Of a stretch of DNA of 64,000 nucleotides, positions 8,521 through 16,998 are shown piece after piece; position 1 is the first letter of the stretch, and every line of letters begins with the position of its first letter. A program made the translations under genes and the position numbers. The notes beneath the pieces were generated by a model. That model was not told where the DNA came from. It worked only from the letters and a program-made list of their open reading frames with translations, and ran no database searches. The stretch is taken from NCBI RefSeq assembly GCF_020539525.1, contig NZ_JACDXX010000011.1, forward strand, positions 1 through 64,000. The letters are read 5' to 3'. The DNA comes from Pseudogemmobacter faecipullorum. Its GTDB lineage: Bacteria > Pseudomonadota > Alphaproteobacteria > Rhodobacterales > Rhodobacteraceae.

Positions 8521-8741
8521 CCGGGATCTCCTGCTGGGATGGGGCGGTCAGGGTCAGAGCTGCGCTGCCAGGATTGTGTTGCCAGGGCGTGCGCCGCCGC
8601 CGGGCCAGAGGCAACAGCGGCAGCGGCGCAGAATGCTGGACATTTTGCACAATCGAGGGTTGTAATTGGCTTGCGGCCCTGTTGCGGCCATACCGCTCTG
8701 CAGCTGTCTGATGATACCGGTTTCTGCCAGGGAATCCGTTC

Positions 8742-9965
8742 ATGACCGAGGCTTTGCTGACCCCTGACCAGGCTGCGCTCTGCCGGGCTGACACTGCCGC
8801 CGCCCCGGCCGCTGGCAGCCTGCAGATCGTGCATGTGATCACCCGTTTTCTGCGCGCCGGGGCCGAAGAAAACACCAGGCTGACCTGCAATGGCCAGGTG
8901 GCGCTTGGCCATCGGGTCTGGCTGCTGCATGGCAATCAGGCCATGCCTGAGGCGCTGGCGCGGCTGGATCCGCGGGTGCGGGTGATCGCGGTACCCGGGC
9001 TGGTGCATCCTCTGGCTCCGGGGCGCGATCTCATGGCGCTCTGGCAGCTCTGCCGGCTCTTGCGCCGCATCGATGCCGATGTGCTGCACAGCCATACCTC
9101 AAAAGCCGGAATCCTTGGCCGGCTGGCGGCCCGGATGACCGGGGTGCCGCTGGTGCTGCATGGGGTGCATATCCTGCCGTTTCAGAATGTCGGCCCGGTG
9201 AAAAAGCGGCTCTATCTTGGCCTGGAACGCCTGGTTTCCGGTTATACCCATGGCTATATAGCGGTCTCGGAGGCGCTGCGTTCGGCCAATCTGGCGGCGG
9301 GTCTGGGCCGGGCCGGGACCAATCATGTCGTGGCCTCGGGCATGGATCTGACCCGGTTTCGCACCCCCCTGCCGCCGCCCGACCTGCCGCCGCATCAGGG
9401 CCTTCTGGTCATGGTTGCCGCTTTCGAGCCGCGCAAAAGGCATCTGGAGTTTCTGCCGGTCTTTGCGGGCCTGGTGCAACGCCATCCGGGGCTGAAACTG
9501 GCGCTTTTGGGCGAGGGGCCGCTGCGCCCGGCGGTCGAGGCCGGGGTGGCGCGGCTGGGGTTGCAGGATCAGGTGATTTTCACCGGCTTTCGCGAGGATG
9601 TGGCGGGCTGGATCGCTGCGGCGGACCTTTGCCTGCTGTGTTCGGCGCATGAGGGGCTGCCGAGGGTGCTGGTGCAATATCTGGCCGCTGGCCGCCCGGT
9701 GGTGATGACGGCTTTGCCGGGCGCGGAAGTGCTGCTGCAGCCGGGGGTGAACGGGTTTATCCTCCCGAAAGACGCCGTTTCAGCCATGTCAGAGCCTGTT
9801 CACCGGGTGCTGAGCGATCCGGAACTGGCGGCGCGGCTGCAGGCCGGGGCGCGGGCGGTGGATGTCTCGCCCTGGGCGGCAGAGGCGATGGTGGCCGGGA
9901 TCGAGCGGGTGATGCAAGGCGCGATGGTCCTGCGCCGCGCCGCTGCTGCGCGGAGGCGGGCATGA
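8742..9965 (+). CDS. Glycosyltransferase family 4 (GT-B fold)
   Basis: A 407-residue retaining glycosyltransferase for a surface polysaccharide. The N-terminal Rossmann half begins IVHVITRFLRAGAEENTR, typical of WecA-independent GT4 enzymes, followed by DVLHSHTSKAGILGRLAA. The C-terminal nucleotide-sugar half has LLVMVAAFEPRKRHLEFL and LLGEGPLR, then LLCSAHEGLPRVLVQYLAAGRPVV. In the usual E-x7-E motif the second Glu appears to be Gln here (EGLPRVLVQ). It begins a plus-strand run of four overlapping genes (transferase, acyltransferase, polymerase, flippase) that reads as one operon. A 221-base gap separates it from the divergent spike genes. Confidence 0.88.
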   Translation: MTEALLTPDQAALCRADTAAAPAAGSLQIVHVITRFLRAGAEENTRLTCNGQVALGHRVWLLHGNQAMPEALARLDPRVRVIAVPGLVHPLAPGRDLMALWQLCRLLRRIDADVLHSHTSKAGILGRLAARMTGVPLVLHGVHILPFQNVGPVKKRLYLGLERLVSGYTHGYIAVSEALRSANLAAGLGRAGTNHVVASGMDLTRFRTPLPPPDLPPHQGLLVMVAAFEPRKRHLEFLPVFAGLVQRHPGLKLALLGEGPLRPAVEAGVARLGLQDQVIFTGFREDVAGWIAAADLCLLCSAHEGLPRVLVQYLAAGRPVVMTALPGAEVLLQPGVNGFILPKDAVSAMSEPVHRVLSDPELAARLQAGARAVDVSPWAAEAMVAGIERVMQGAMVLRRAAAARRRA

Positions 9966-10534
9966 GCGGGCGTGACCGTTTCCGCCGTCTGCGCCCGGTT
10001 TTGCGGCTGATCACGGCGGGGCTGCGGCTGCTGCCACGCTGGCTTTGTCTGGCGCTCTGGCCGCTGGTGCGCAGCCTGCCCTGGAGCCTTGGCTATGGGC
10101 TGCGATATTGCTTTTTCTGCCGTCTCAGTGCCGCATGTGGCGAGGTTTTGCAGGCCGGGCCGGGGCTGTCGGTCCGGGGCTGGGAGGGGCTGCGGATCGG
10201 GGACCGGGTCTCGCTGCAGGATGGCTGCTATATCGATGCCAGTGGCGGGATCAGCCTCGGCGATGATGTTTCGGTGGCGCATCACAGCTCGCTGCTCTCC
10301 TCGGAACATCAGTTTGAGCTGGCGGATCTGGCGATCAAATATAATCCGATGCGGTTTGCCGCGGTCGAGATCGGCCCCGATTGCTGGATCGGCTGCGGGG
10401 TGCGGGTGCTGGCCGGGGCGCGGCTCGGGCGGCGATCGGTGATTGCCGCCGGGGCGGTGCTGATGCGGGGGGATCATGTTTCGGGGCTTTATGCCGGGGT
10501 GCCGGCGCGGCTGAAACGGGCGGGGCCGCTGTGA
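9962..10534 (+). CDS. Left-handed beta-helix (hexapeptide) acyltransferase
   Basis: A 190-residue putative O-acetyl- or acyltransferase decorating the polysaccharide. From about residue 65 the hexapeptide pattern is clear: LRIGDRVSLQDGCYIDASGGISLGDD, a catalytic-type histidine pair in VAHHSSL, then IGPDCWIGCGVRVLAGARLG, SVIAAGAVL and the terminal YAGVPARLKR of WcaF/NodL-type enzymes. The N-terminal 60 residues are hydrophobic and basic and may associate with the membrane. Start and stop overlap both neighbours by four bases. Confidence 0.85.
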   Translation: MSGRDRFRRLRPVLRLITAGLRLLPRWLCLALWPLVRSLPWSLGYGLRYCFFCRLSAACGEVLQAGPGLSVRGWEGLRIGDRVSLQDGCYIDASGGISLGDDVSVAHHSSLLSSEHQFELADLAIKYNPMRFAAVEIGPDCWIGCGVRVLAGARLGRRSVIAAGAVLMRGDHVSGLYAGVPARLKRAGPL

Positions 10535-11790
10535 GTTTTGCCCTGCTCTGGCTGCTGCAGGCGGGCTTTGTGCTGGCGACCTGGGCGGTGCTCGGGCTGC
10601 GCAGCCAGGGCGAGCTGCTGTACCGGCTCGGCCATGCCGGAGGGTTTTACGCGTTTTTCTATCTGCTGTTTTTCCTGCTGCCGCAGCTGGTCGGAGCATT
10701 GAGCGGGCAATGGGCGATTATTGGCTATGAGGCGGCGCATGAGCTGAGCCGCAAGGGGGTGTTTCTGGCCACCCAGGCCCGGCTCACCGGCTTTAGCGCG
10801 GCGGTTTTTATCGGGGCGGCGCTGATGGCCCGCTGGCTGCCCTTACCGGTGACGCGGTTTCACCGCCTGTGCCCGCTGCCCTTGCCGCAAACGCTGCAGA
10901 TCTATCTCTGGCTGTGTTTTGGCTTTGGCCTTTGCGGTCATGCGGTGCTGGCCTGGCAAAGCCTGTCACTGACCGGTTTTCGCTCGGATCTGTTGAAAAG
11001 CCCCTCGGGCATGGCGCTGACTGCTTTGTCCTTTCAGGCCGGTTTTGCCTTTGCGCTTTTGCTGGCGACGGGCCTGCTGCAGGGCCGGAGGGGCCAGGCG
11101 CTGTTGCTGATCGCGCTGCTGGCGCCGCTGGTGGTGATCCAGGGCGCGCGTGGCCGGCTGCTCTGGCCGCTGCTGATCGCCGCGCTGCTGATCGCCTGCT
11201 GGCGCAACCGGCTGCCGCTGTGGCGCTGGCTGGGGCTGGGCGCGCTGCTGTCTGGCCTGCTCGCGGTGATGGACCCGCTGCGCTATGCCGTGTTGCGCGG
11301 CCTCAGCCCGGATATTTCGCTGCTGCGCGAGCTGAGCCAGATCTTCCTGGCCCGCACCTTTGACGGCTTTGCCAGTTTCGCGCTGATCCTTGATGGCGGG
11401 CGGATGCAGGCGGATCCGCAGCTGCTTTTCAGCGGTATCAGAGACGATTTTATGCGCGCCTATTATCCGGAGGTGCTGGCGCAGGGGGTGGCCTTTGGCT
11501 CGGGCCTGCCGGGCTGGTTCTGGCTGTCGGGCGGCGGGGCAGCGGGCTTTCTGGCGCTGAGCCTGGTCTATGGGCTGTTTCTTGGCCTGCTGGCTCTGCT
11601 GCTGCGGCGGCTGCGGCATCTGTTTCTGGTGGTGGCGCTGCTGTTTTGCTGCATCTGGCTCTGCGCGCTGGCCGGGGATTTTGTCGAATCGCTCGATAAG
11701 ATGCTGGCCTCCTGCTTTGCCGGGCTGCTGGGGGCGTTGCTGATCCCGGCCCGGGCCGGGCCCGCCGGGGCGCGGCGGCATTTTGGCTGA
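10531..11790 (+). CDS. Wzy-like polysaccharide polymerase, multi-pass membrane protein
   Basis: A 419-residue, very hydrophobic protein with about ten or more predicted transmembrane segments and short basic loops. It fits the oligosaccharide-repeat polymerase family in size and in its place between a flippase and transferases. The late loop LLFSGIRDDFMRAYYPEV may be the large periplasmic loop. Start choice: GTG at 10531 overlaps the acyltransferase stop (GTGA) and begins the hydrophobic part, whereas the frame open upstream to 10381 is a low-complexity shadow. No enzyme motif is diagnostic, so the assignment rests on topology and context. Confidence 0.7.
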   Translation: MSFALLWLLQAGFVLATWAVLGLRSQGELLYRLGHAGGFYAFFYLLFFLLPQLVGALSGQWAIIGYEAAHELSRKGVFLATQARLTGFSAAVFIGAALMARWLPLPVTRFHRLCPLPLPQTLQIYLWLCFGFGLCGHAVLAWQSLSLTGFRSDLLKSPSGMALTALSFQAGFAFALLLATGLLQGRRGQALLLIALLAPLVVIQGARGRLLWPLLIAALLIACWRNRLPLWRWLGLGALLSGLLAVMDPLRYAVLRGLSPDISLLRELSQIFLARTFDGFASFALILDGGRMQADPQLLFSGIRDDFMRAYYPEVLAQGVAFGSGLPGWFWLSGGGAAGFLALSLVYGLFLGLLALLLRRLRHLFLVVALLFCCIWLCALAGDFVESLDKMLASCFAGLLGALLIPARAGPAGARRHFG

Positions 11791-13077
11791 GCCCCGCCCC
11801 TTCAGCGCCTTTCTCGCCAGCGCGCTGATGCGCGGCCTGGCGGCGGTGGCGCTGCTTGCGACCAGTTTCGTGATCGCCCGGCTCTATCCGCCCGGCGAGG
11901 CGGCGGGGTTTTTCTTCATCCTGACCGCGGCGCAGATTTCCACGCCTTTGCTGCTCCTGGGATTTAACGGCTTTCTGTTGCAGCAGGCGCCGCGGTTTGT
12001 GGACCCCGGGGCGCGGCGGATCTGGTTTGGCCATTGCCTCTTTGCGGTGGTGATCCCGGCGGCCCTCTCTGCCCTTGTCATGGCGGGCCTGGCGCTGCGG
12101 GTCGGGCCTGGAGCGGGGCCGGGGGCAGCGACAGGCTGGTCTGGCTGGATCTATATTCTGTTTCTGGCGCCGCTGACCGGCTTTGCCGGCTATACGCTGC
12201 AGGCGCTGGGGCATGTGGCCCAGGCGATCCTGGTGTTGCAGCTGCTGAACACGCTGCTGATCGGCCTGCTGGCCGGGCTGGCCCCGGCTCTGGCCCTGCC
12301 GGCGGCGCTGGCCCGGGATCTGGTCTTTCCGCTGGCCGGTGGGCTGGGGCTCGGGCTCAGCCAGCTGCTGTTGCACCGGGCGGGGCTGCGCGGCGGGCTC
12401 TGGCCGCGGCTGCTGCGCCACCCGGCTGAGCTGCTCCAGGGCGAAAGCCCGGCGGCGCTGGCGCTGATCTGGGCGGTCTATGCCATGCTGATGCTGACGC
12501 TCTGGCTGCCGCAGCTGGTGTTTTATGCCTTTGCCAGCCGCGAGGATTTCGCTTTCTTCAGCCTGGCGCAGCGCCTTGGCGCGGTGGTGGTTTTTTCAGC
12601 CTGGTGACGAATTTTACCCTTGCGCCGCGGCTGGCCCGGCTCTGGGCGGAGGGGGGGCGGGGGCAGTTGCGGCGCCTGTTGCTGCGCTCCTGTCTGATCC
12701 CGGGCGCTTTGGCGCTGCCCCTGGTGCTGCTGCTCCTGCTGCTGCCGGGAGAGATCCTCGGGATTTTTGGCGCGGATTATGTGGCGGGCAGCCGGTATCT
12801 GCAGATTTTTGCGCTGAGCCAGTTTCTGGCTGTGCTGAGCGGGGCGGCGAATACGCTGCTGGTGATGGCGGGCGCGGCGCGGCTGTTGCTGCAGGATCTG
12901 GCGCTGGGGGGGCTGGTTGCGCTGGGGCTGATCGCGCTGCTCGGATCCTGGCTGGGCGGGACCGGCTTTGCCCTTGCCTTTGCCGCAGGTCTCGGGCTGC
13001 AGAGCCTGCTGGCGCTGCGCCATGCTTTCTTGCTTTTGCGCGAGGATCAGGGGCTGTGCGCCGCGCCCCGGTCCTGA
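11783..13077 (+). pseudogene. Wzx-type polysaccharide flippase interrupted by a frameshift
   Basis: Two adjacent frames together make one flippase of about 430 residues, the usual Wzx size. The first (11783-12607, TTG start overlapping the polymerase stop) has about eight hydrophobic segments and runs FSLAQRLGAVVVFSAW then stop. The second continues in another frame with SLVTNFTLAPRLARLW and four or more further membrane segments to 13077. Adding one T to the T6 run at 12591-12596 restores a continuous reading (VVVFFSLVTNF), typical of the family at this position. The lesion may be real decay, phase variation in a homopolymer or a sequencing error. The 3' end overlaps the converging wzc-like gene by 31 bases. 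Confidence 0.75.
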
Positions 13078-15008
13078 AACAGCGGCGCGAAACTGGCGGC
13101 ATCGCCGGTACGGGCAATGGCATCGCGGTCGATCTTATTCAGGACAAGGCCGATTGCGGTGCCATTGGCACTGCGCCCGCGCGCGAGCAGCGCCAGGCTT
13201 TCCGCCAGATGACGGCGGTCGCTGCGCTGCCATTCGACCAGCAGCAGGGTGAAATCGCAATAGGGCAGCATCCGCAGCGTCTCGCGCACCAGCAGCAGCG
13301 GCGGGCTGTCGATCAGGGTGATGTCGAAATGGCGCTGTGCAAAGCCGATCACCAGGCCAAACACCGCCGGGCTCCAGTCCTCGCGCCGCAGCCCGGCAAT
13401 GGCGCTGGCCTCGAGCCGGAACGGGCTGCGCGGTGCCTGATGGCGGCAGAGCTGCATCAGAGCCTGATCGAGCGCCAGCGCATCGCCCGGGCGCAGCCGC
13501 AGCGGCGCGGTCGCGGGCGGCTGGCGCCCCCAGGCATCGGCATCGAGCACCAGCACGCGCTGGCCGAGGCCCGCCAGATGCGCCGCAAGCGCGCGGATGG
13601 TGGTGGTCTTGCCCTCGCCGGGCAGCGCCGAGCTGCACAGGATCACCGGTGCCTGGGCTTCGGGTGGCAGGGCCAGCTCGATCCCGGCGCGCAGATTGCG
13701 GATCATCGCCGTCTCGAGGCTGGCCGGATCGGTGCCGATCCCGACCCTGTCCGCTCCATCGGCGAGGCCGGGCAGCAGCGGCAGCATACCCAGCACCGGC
13801 AGGCCGGAGAATTGCTCGGCCTCTTCCGGGGTGCGCAGCCCGCGCATACTGGCGAGCCGCATCCAGGCAATCGCCGCGCCACAAAGCCCGCCGCCGAGCA
13901 GAGCGAGGCCCAGCACCAGTTTATAGCGGGGGGTAAAGGGCCGGGCCGGCAGAATGGCCAGCGACAGGATCATGCTGCCCGCGTTTTGCAGCCCGGCCCG
14001 GGCGAGATTTTGCTGCAGCTGGCTCAGAAAATGCTGATAGAGCTCGCGCTGTGCCTCAACCTCGCGCTCAAGCTGCTGCAGGGCGATATAGTCGCGGCTC
14101 TGTCGGGCATGGCTGGCTTCCAGCCTGGCCAGACTGCTGCGCATCGCCGCCTCGCTTTCGGGAGAGGTGCCGGGTCCGGTCCGGGCCAGCCGGTCGCGCA
14201 GATCCTTGATCTGCTGCTCAAGCAGGGTCAGCGCCTCCGGGCTGCGAAAGCTTGAGGCGGCGCGCTGGCTGGCCGCCTGCAGTTCGGTCAGGATCAGCGT
14301 CTCGCGCAGCTCGGCGCTGCGCAGGCTGAGCCAGGCGGCAGCGTCGCGCGCCACCTGCTGCCGGCTGGCCACCTGATGCGCGATATAGGCCCGGGCCAGG
14401 GCATTGCTGAGCCGCAGAGATTTGTGCGGATCCTCGGAGGCAATCGCCAGCTCAAACACCAGAGAGCCGGGGATATTGCGCAAAAACAGCCGCTCGCGCA
14501 GATTTTCGACCAAGGCCTGGTCGCGCTGATCCTGGTCATCGGCGGCGGGTGCGGCGTCGGGGGGCCAGAGCGACCGGAGGGGCGAGAGCGACCAGAAGGG
14601 GCGGGGGGCGAATTCGGGATCCTCTTCCAGTTCTTCGGCCCGGGCCAGCTGCAAGAGCAGCTCATTGCTGCGCAGCACCTCCATCTGCGAGACAATCTCG
14701 ACCGGCGTGCCGATAAACGGGCTGGTAAACATCGTGACCTCAAGCCCCGAAGGCGGCGCGGTCTCCATCATCACGCTGGCCTCGGCTCGGTAGAGCGGGA
14801 TCGCCAGCACCCAGAGCCAGAAGGCGGCGAGCATGGCCGCCGCCAGGGCGAGGCCAAGGATCCAGCCCCGGGCCCGCCAGAGAAAACCGGCGAGCAGAGC
14901 AGGCCGGATCAGCTGATACTGCGGCGCTGCCTCGCGCAGCGCCGGAGAAAGGGCCGGGGCCGGGGCGGGCGGAGGCAGGCCGGCTGCGGGCAGGGGAAAC
15001 GGGGTCAT
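13047..15008 (-). CDS. Wzc-like polysaccharide co-polymerase / BY-kinase-type ATPase
   Basis: A 653-residue inner-membrane protein controlling polysaccharide chain length and export. It has a cytoplasmic N-terminus, a first transmembrane segment near residues 45-72 and a periplasmic Wzz domain. A coiled-coil region follows (about 190-335, with QQLEREVEAQRELYQHFLSQLQQNLA), then a second transmembrane segment near 350-370. The C-terminal ATPase has Walker A (ALPGEGKTT), Walker A' (VLVLDADAWG) and Walker B-type (ITLIDSPPLLL) motifs. The tail (APLFQDRGAAHSP) lacks the tyrosine cluster of classical Wzc, so autophosphorylation may differ. Overlaps the wza-like gene by four bases. Confidence 0.88.
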   Translation of the reverse strand: MTPFPLPAAGLPPPAPAPALSPALREAAPQYQLIRPALLAGFLWRARGWILGLALAAAMLAAFWLWVLAIPLYRAEASVMMETAPPSGLEVTMFTSPFIGTPVEIVSQMEVLRSNELLLQLARAEELEEDPEFAPRPFWSLSPLRSLWPPDAAPAADDQDQRDQALVENLRERLFLRNIPGSLVFELAIASEDPHKSLRLSNALARAYIAHQVASRQQVARDAAAWLSLRSAELRETLILTELQAASQRAASSFRSPEALTLLEQQIKDLRDRLARTGPGTSPESEAAMRSSLARLEASHARQSRDYIALQQLEREVEAQRELYQHFLSQLQQNLARAGLQNAGSMILSLAILPARPFTPRYKLVLGLALLGGGLCGAAIAWMRLASMRGLRTPEEAEQFSGLPVLGMLPLLPGLADGADRVGIGTDPASLETAMIRNLRAGIELALPPEAQAPVILCSSALPGEGKTTTIRALAAHLAGLGQRVLVLDADAWGRQPPATAPLRLRPGDALALDQALMQLCRHQAPRSPFRLEASAIAGLRREDWSPAVFGLVIGFAQRHFDITLIDSPPLLLVRETLRMLPYCDFTLLLVEWQRSDRRHLAESLALLARGRSANGTAIGLVLNKIDRDAIARTGDAASFAPLFQDRGAAHSP

Positions 15009-16330
15009 GGCGTGGTGACATTATCGAGCGGGATGGCGATCAGGCTGGGCGAGATCTGGTCGATCACCCGGCTCCAGCGGGTGACGGGCTGTTCGGCGAC
15101 GAAGATCACATCATCGGGGCGCAGCAGCATCCTTGTGGCCAGCACCATGCCGGTGGCCGAGCCGCCATCGAGATGCCAGGCGGTGATGGCGGCGAAATCG
15201 CGCGGATCGGCGGCGCCGCGCAGCACATAGATCTGGCGCGGATTGCCGGTGCGCGACAGCACCCCGCCGCGCTCATAAAGTGCATCGGCGAGGCTGGCGC
15301 TTCGCTCAAACGGCAGGGGCCAGCGCCCCGGGCGCGCCACCTCGCCGGTCAGGAAGACATATCCCGCGCTCTCGGCCCCCAGCTCGCGGCGGCGCTCAAA
15401 CAGCAGGCGCTGCTCTTCGAGCGCGGCGCGGCGCAGCGCGACCTCTTCGGACAGCGCCCTGGTTTCGCTGGCGCGATGGGCGCTGCGGGCCTCGGCGAGG
15501 CGGATCTGCTGGTCAAACCAGGTCTCGGCCTCGCCCGGATCGCGGGTCGGGTCGACGAAAATCGCATCGCCATCGGCGAGGCGCAGTTTTTGCTGCGACG
15601 GGCTGGTCAGAAAGCCGCTGACCGGCAGGCTGTAGAGCTGGCCGCCGCGATAGAGCCGGATCACCGCCGCCTCACGCCGCGCGAGCGACAGGCCGCCCGC
15701 CGAGGCGAGGGCGGCATCGAGGGTCAGCGGCACGAGGCCCGGCCGGGCCACACCGCCGCTGATGGTGACGCGGCGCGCGTTGAACTCGCTGATCTCAAGG
15801 CTGACACCGGGATCGGCGCCGCGCTCGATCAGCCGGGTGAACAGCGCCGCTTCGGCCTGTTCCAGCGTCAGCCCGGCCAGGGTGATCCGGCCCAGCTCGG
15901 GCAGAGCAATCGCCCCGTCATCCTGGACCCGGTGCTGCTGCACCCTGAGCGGGCCGGGGCTGTCGCGGCCCGGCTCGCGGCTGAGGCTGAGCATATCGCC
16001 GGTGCCGATCAGATAGGGGCCTGCGGGCGGATCGGGCGGCAGGTGCAGCCCGGTGGCGGCGGAGAGATCCGCAGGCGCGGCGGGCAGGTCGGGCAGAGCG
16101 GCGGCCCGGCCCGGCCCGGCCGCGCCGGTGGTCTGGTGAAAGGCCAGAGGCAGGCTGGCCGGGGCCAGGGGGGCCGCATTGGCGGCGAGCAGGCTTTCGG
16201 GCGTCAGGTCAATGACGCGCAGCTTGGCACCATTGACCAGCCCGGGCCGGACCGAGGGGCTGTGATAGAGCGCGCCGCAGCCGCTCAGACCCAGGGCGAG
16301 CAGCAGGATCAGCCAGCGGATCCGCATCAC
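15005..16330 (-). CDS. Wza-like polysaccharide export lipoprotein
   Basis: Outer-membrane polysaccharide export protein of 441 residues. The N-terminus is a lipoprotein signal with lipobox LSGC (Cys18). The Poly_export domain begins at about residue 105 (YLIGTGDMLSLS), followed by SLBB-type repeats (RRVTISGGVARPGLVPL and GYVFLTGEVARPGRWPL). Between them are about 60 charged residues (about 265-325) with coiled-coil character (AEARSAHRASETRALSEEVA and on). Second gene of a minus-strand operon yjbE-yjbH-yjbF-wza-wzc, in which all neighbours overlap or abut. Confidence 0.9.
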   Translation of the reverse strand: MMRIRWLILLLALGLSGCGALYHSPSVRPGLVNGAKLRVIDLTPESLLAANAAPLAPASLPLAFHQTTGAAGPGRAAALPDLPAAPADLSAATGLHLPPDPPAGPYLIGTGDMLSLSREPGRDSPGPLRVQQHRVQDDGAIALPELGRITLAGLTLEQAEAALFTRLIERGADPGVSLEISEFNARRVTISGGVARPGLVPLTLDAALASAGGLSLARREAAVIRLYRGGQLYSLPVSGFLTSPSQQKLRLADGDAIFVDPTRDPGEAETWFDQQIRLAEARSAHRASETRALSEEVALRRAALEEQRLLFERRRELGAESAGYVFLTGEVARPGRWPLPFERSASLADALYERGGVLSRTGNPRQIYVLRGAADPRDFAAITAWHLDGGSATGMVLATRMLLRPDDVIFVAEQPVTRWSRVIDQISPSLIAIPLDNVTTP

Positions 16331-16998
16331 TATATCTCCTCTGTTTCAGTGAGGAAGAGCAGCTGCAGCTGCCCAAGGCGTGAGCGGGCCGAGATCTGCT
16401 GCCAGCTCTGCACAATTTTTCCGCCGCGCAGCCAGTAGTGATTGCTGAACCCGCCATCGGGGCCGTGGCAGCGTTCTTCGACCCGCAAAGTGGCGGCGCT
16501 GCGATGCTCTGAGAGGCGGATGGTTTCGCTGCCGCGCGGCAGGATATCGCAGATCCAGCCCTGCAGCTGCAGGGCGCCGCTGCCATCGGGCAGGCGGTGG
16601 AGCCGGGTCAGCTGGCCGGGCAGGGCGGCGGTAATGGCGGCTGCCGCCTCGGGGCTGGTGCTGGTGCTGGTGGTCATCAGGTCAAAGCCAAAGCCCCTGG
16701 TGCCGATCACCAGACCCTCCCGGGTGTAGATCTGCACATTATCGGCACTGCGCCAGCGTTTCACCCCGGCGCGCTCTCCGGCGAGGAGCAGGGTGCTGGC
16801 GCGCTGATGCGCGGGCAGGCGCAGGATCAGCCGCGGCGCATCGGCGGCGATCAGCGCCTGCATTTCCGCCGGCTGCTGCAGGGCGGCGAGGGCAGGGGCC
16901 GCCTCACCGGCAGCAAAGGCCAGCGCGCTTTGCACTGTGGCGGGCTGGCCCTGGCTGCAGGCGGCAAGCAGCAGGCTGAGGGCGAAGATCAGCCTCAT
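16330..16998 (-). CDS. YjbF/GfcB-family lipoprotein
   Basis: A 222-residue putative outer-membrane lipoprotein with lipobox LLAAC (Cys14). Typical YjbF-like features are the IYTREGLVIGTRGFGFDL segment near residue 95 and the Trp-containing C-terminal part (HYWLRGGKIVQSWQQIS). In enterobacteria YjbF (GfcB) belongs to the yjbEFGH/gfc exopolysaccharide operon, and here it sits between YjbH-like and Wza-like genes with four- and one-base overlaps. The molecular function of the family is not established; it is thought to act in polysaccharide secretion. Confidence 0.82.
   Translation of the reverse strand: MRLIFALSLLLAACSQGQPATVQSALAFAAGEAAPALAALQQPAEMQALIAADAPRLILRLPAHQRASTLLLAGERAGVKRWRSADNVQIYTREGLVIGTRGFGFDLMTTSTSTSPEAAAAITAALPGQLTRLHRLPDGSGALQLQGWICDILPRGSETIRLSEHRSAATLRVEERCHGPDGGFSNHYWLRGGKIVQSWQQISARSRLGQLQLLFLTETEEI

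Noticed and set aside
8640-8680. An operator-like inverted repeat before the glycosyltransferase gene
   Set aside because: The arms (ACAA/TTGT) are only four bases and imperfect beyond that, so this is expected by chance.
10381-10530. N-terminal extension of the Wzy-like polymerase
   Set aside because: The extension is a shadow of the acyltransferase frame, rich in Gly/Ala/Arg. The GTG at 10531 overlaps the upstream stop as in neighbouring genes.
12525-14255. Long plus-strand open frame of 576 codons
   Set aside because: It is antisense to the clear wzc-like gene for most of its length, with an Arg/Ala/Gln-rich composition typical of GC-rich shadow frames.
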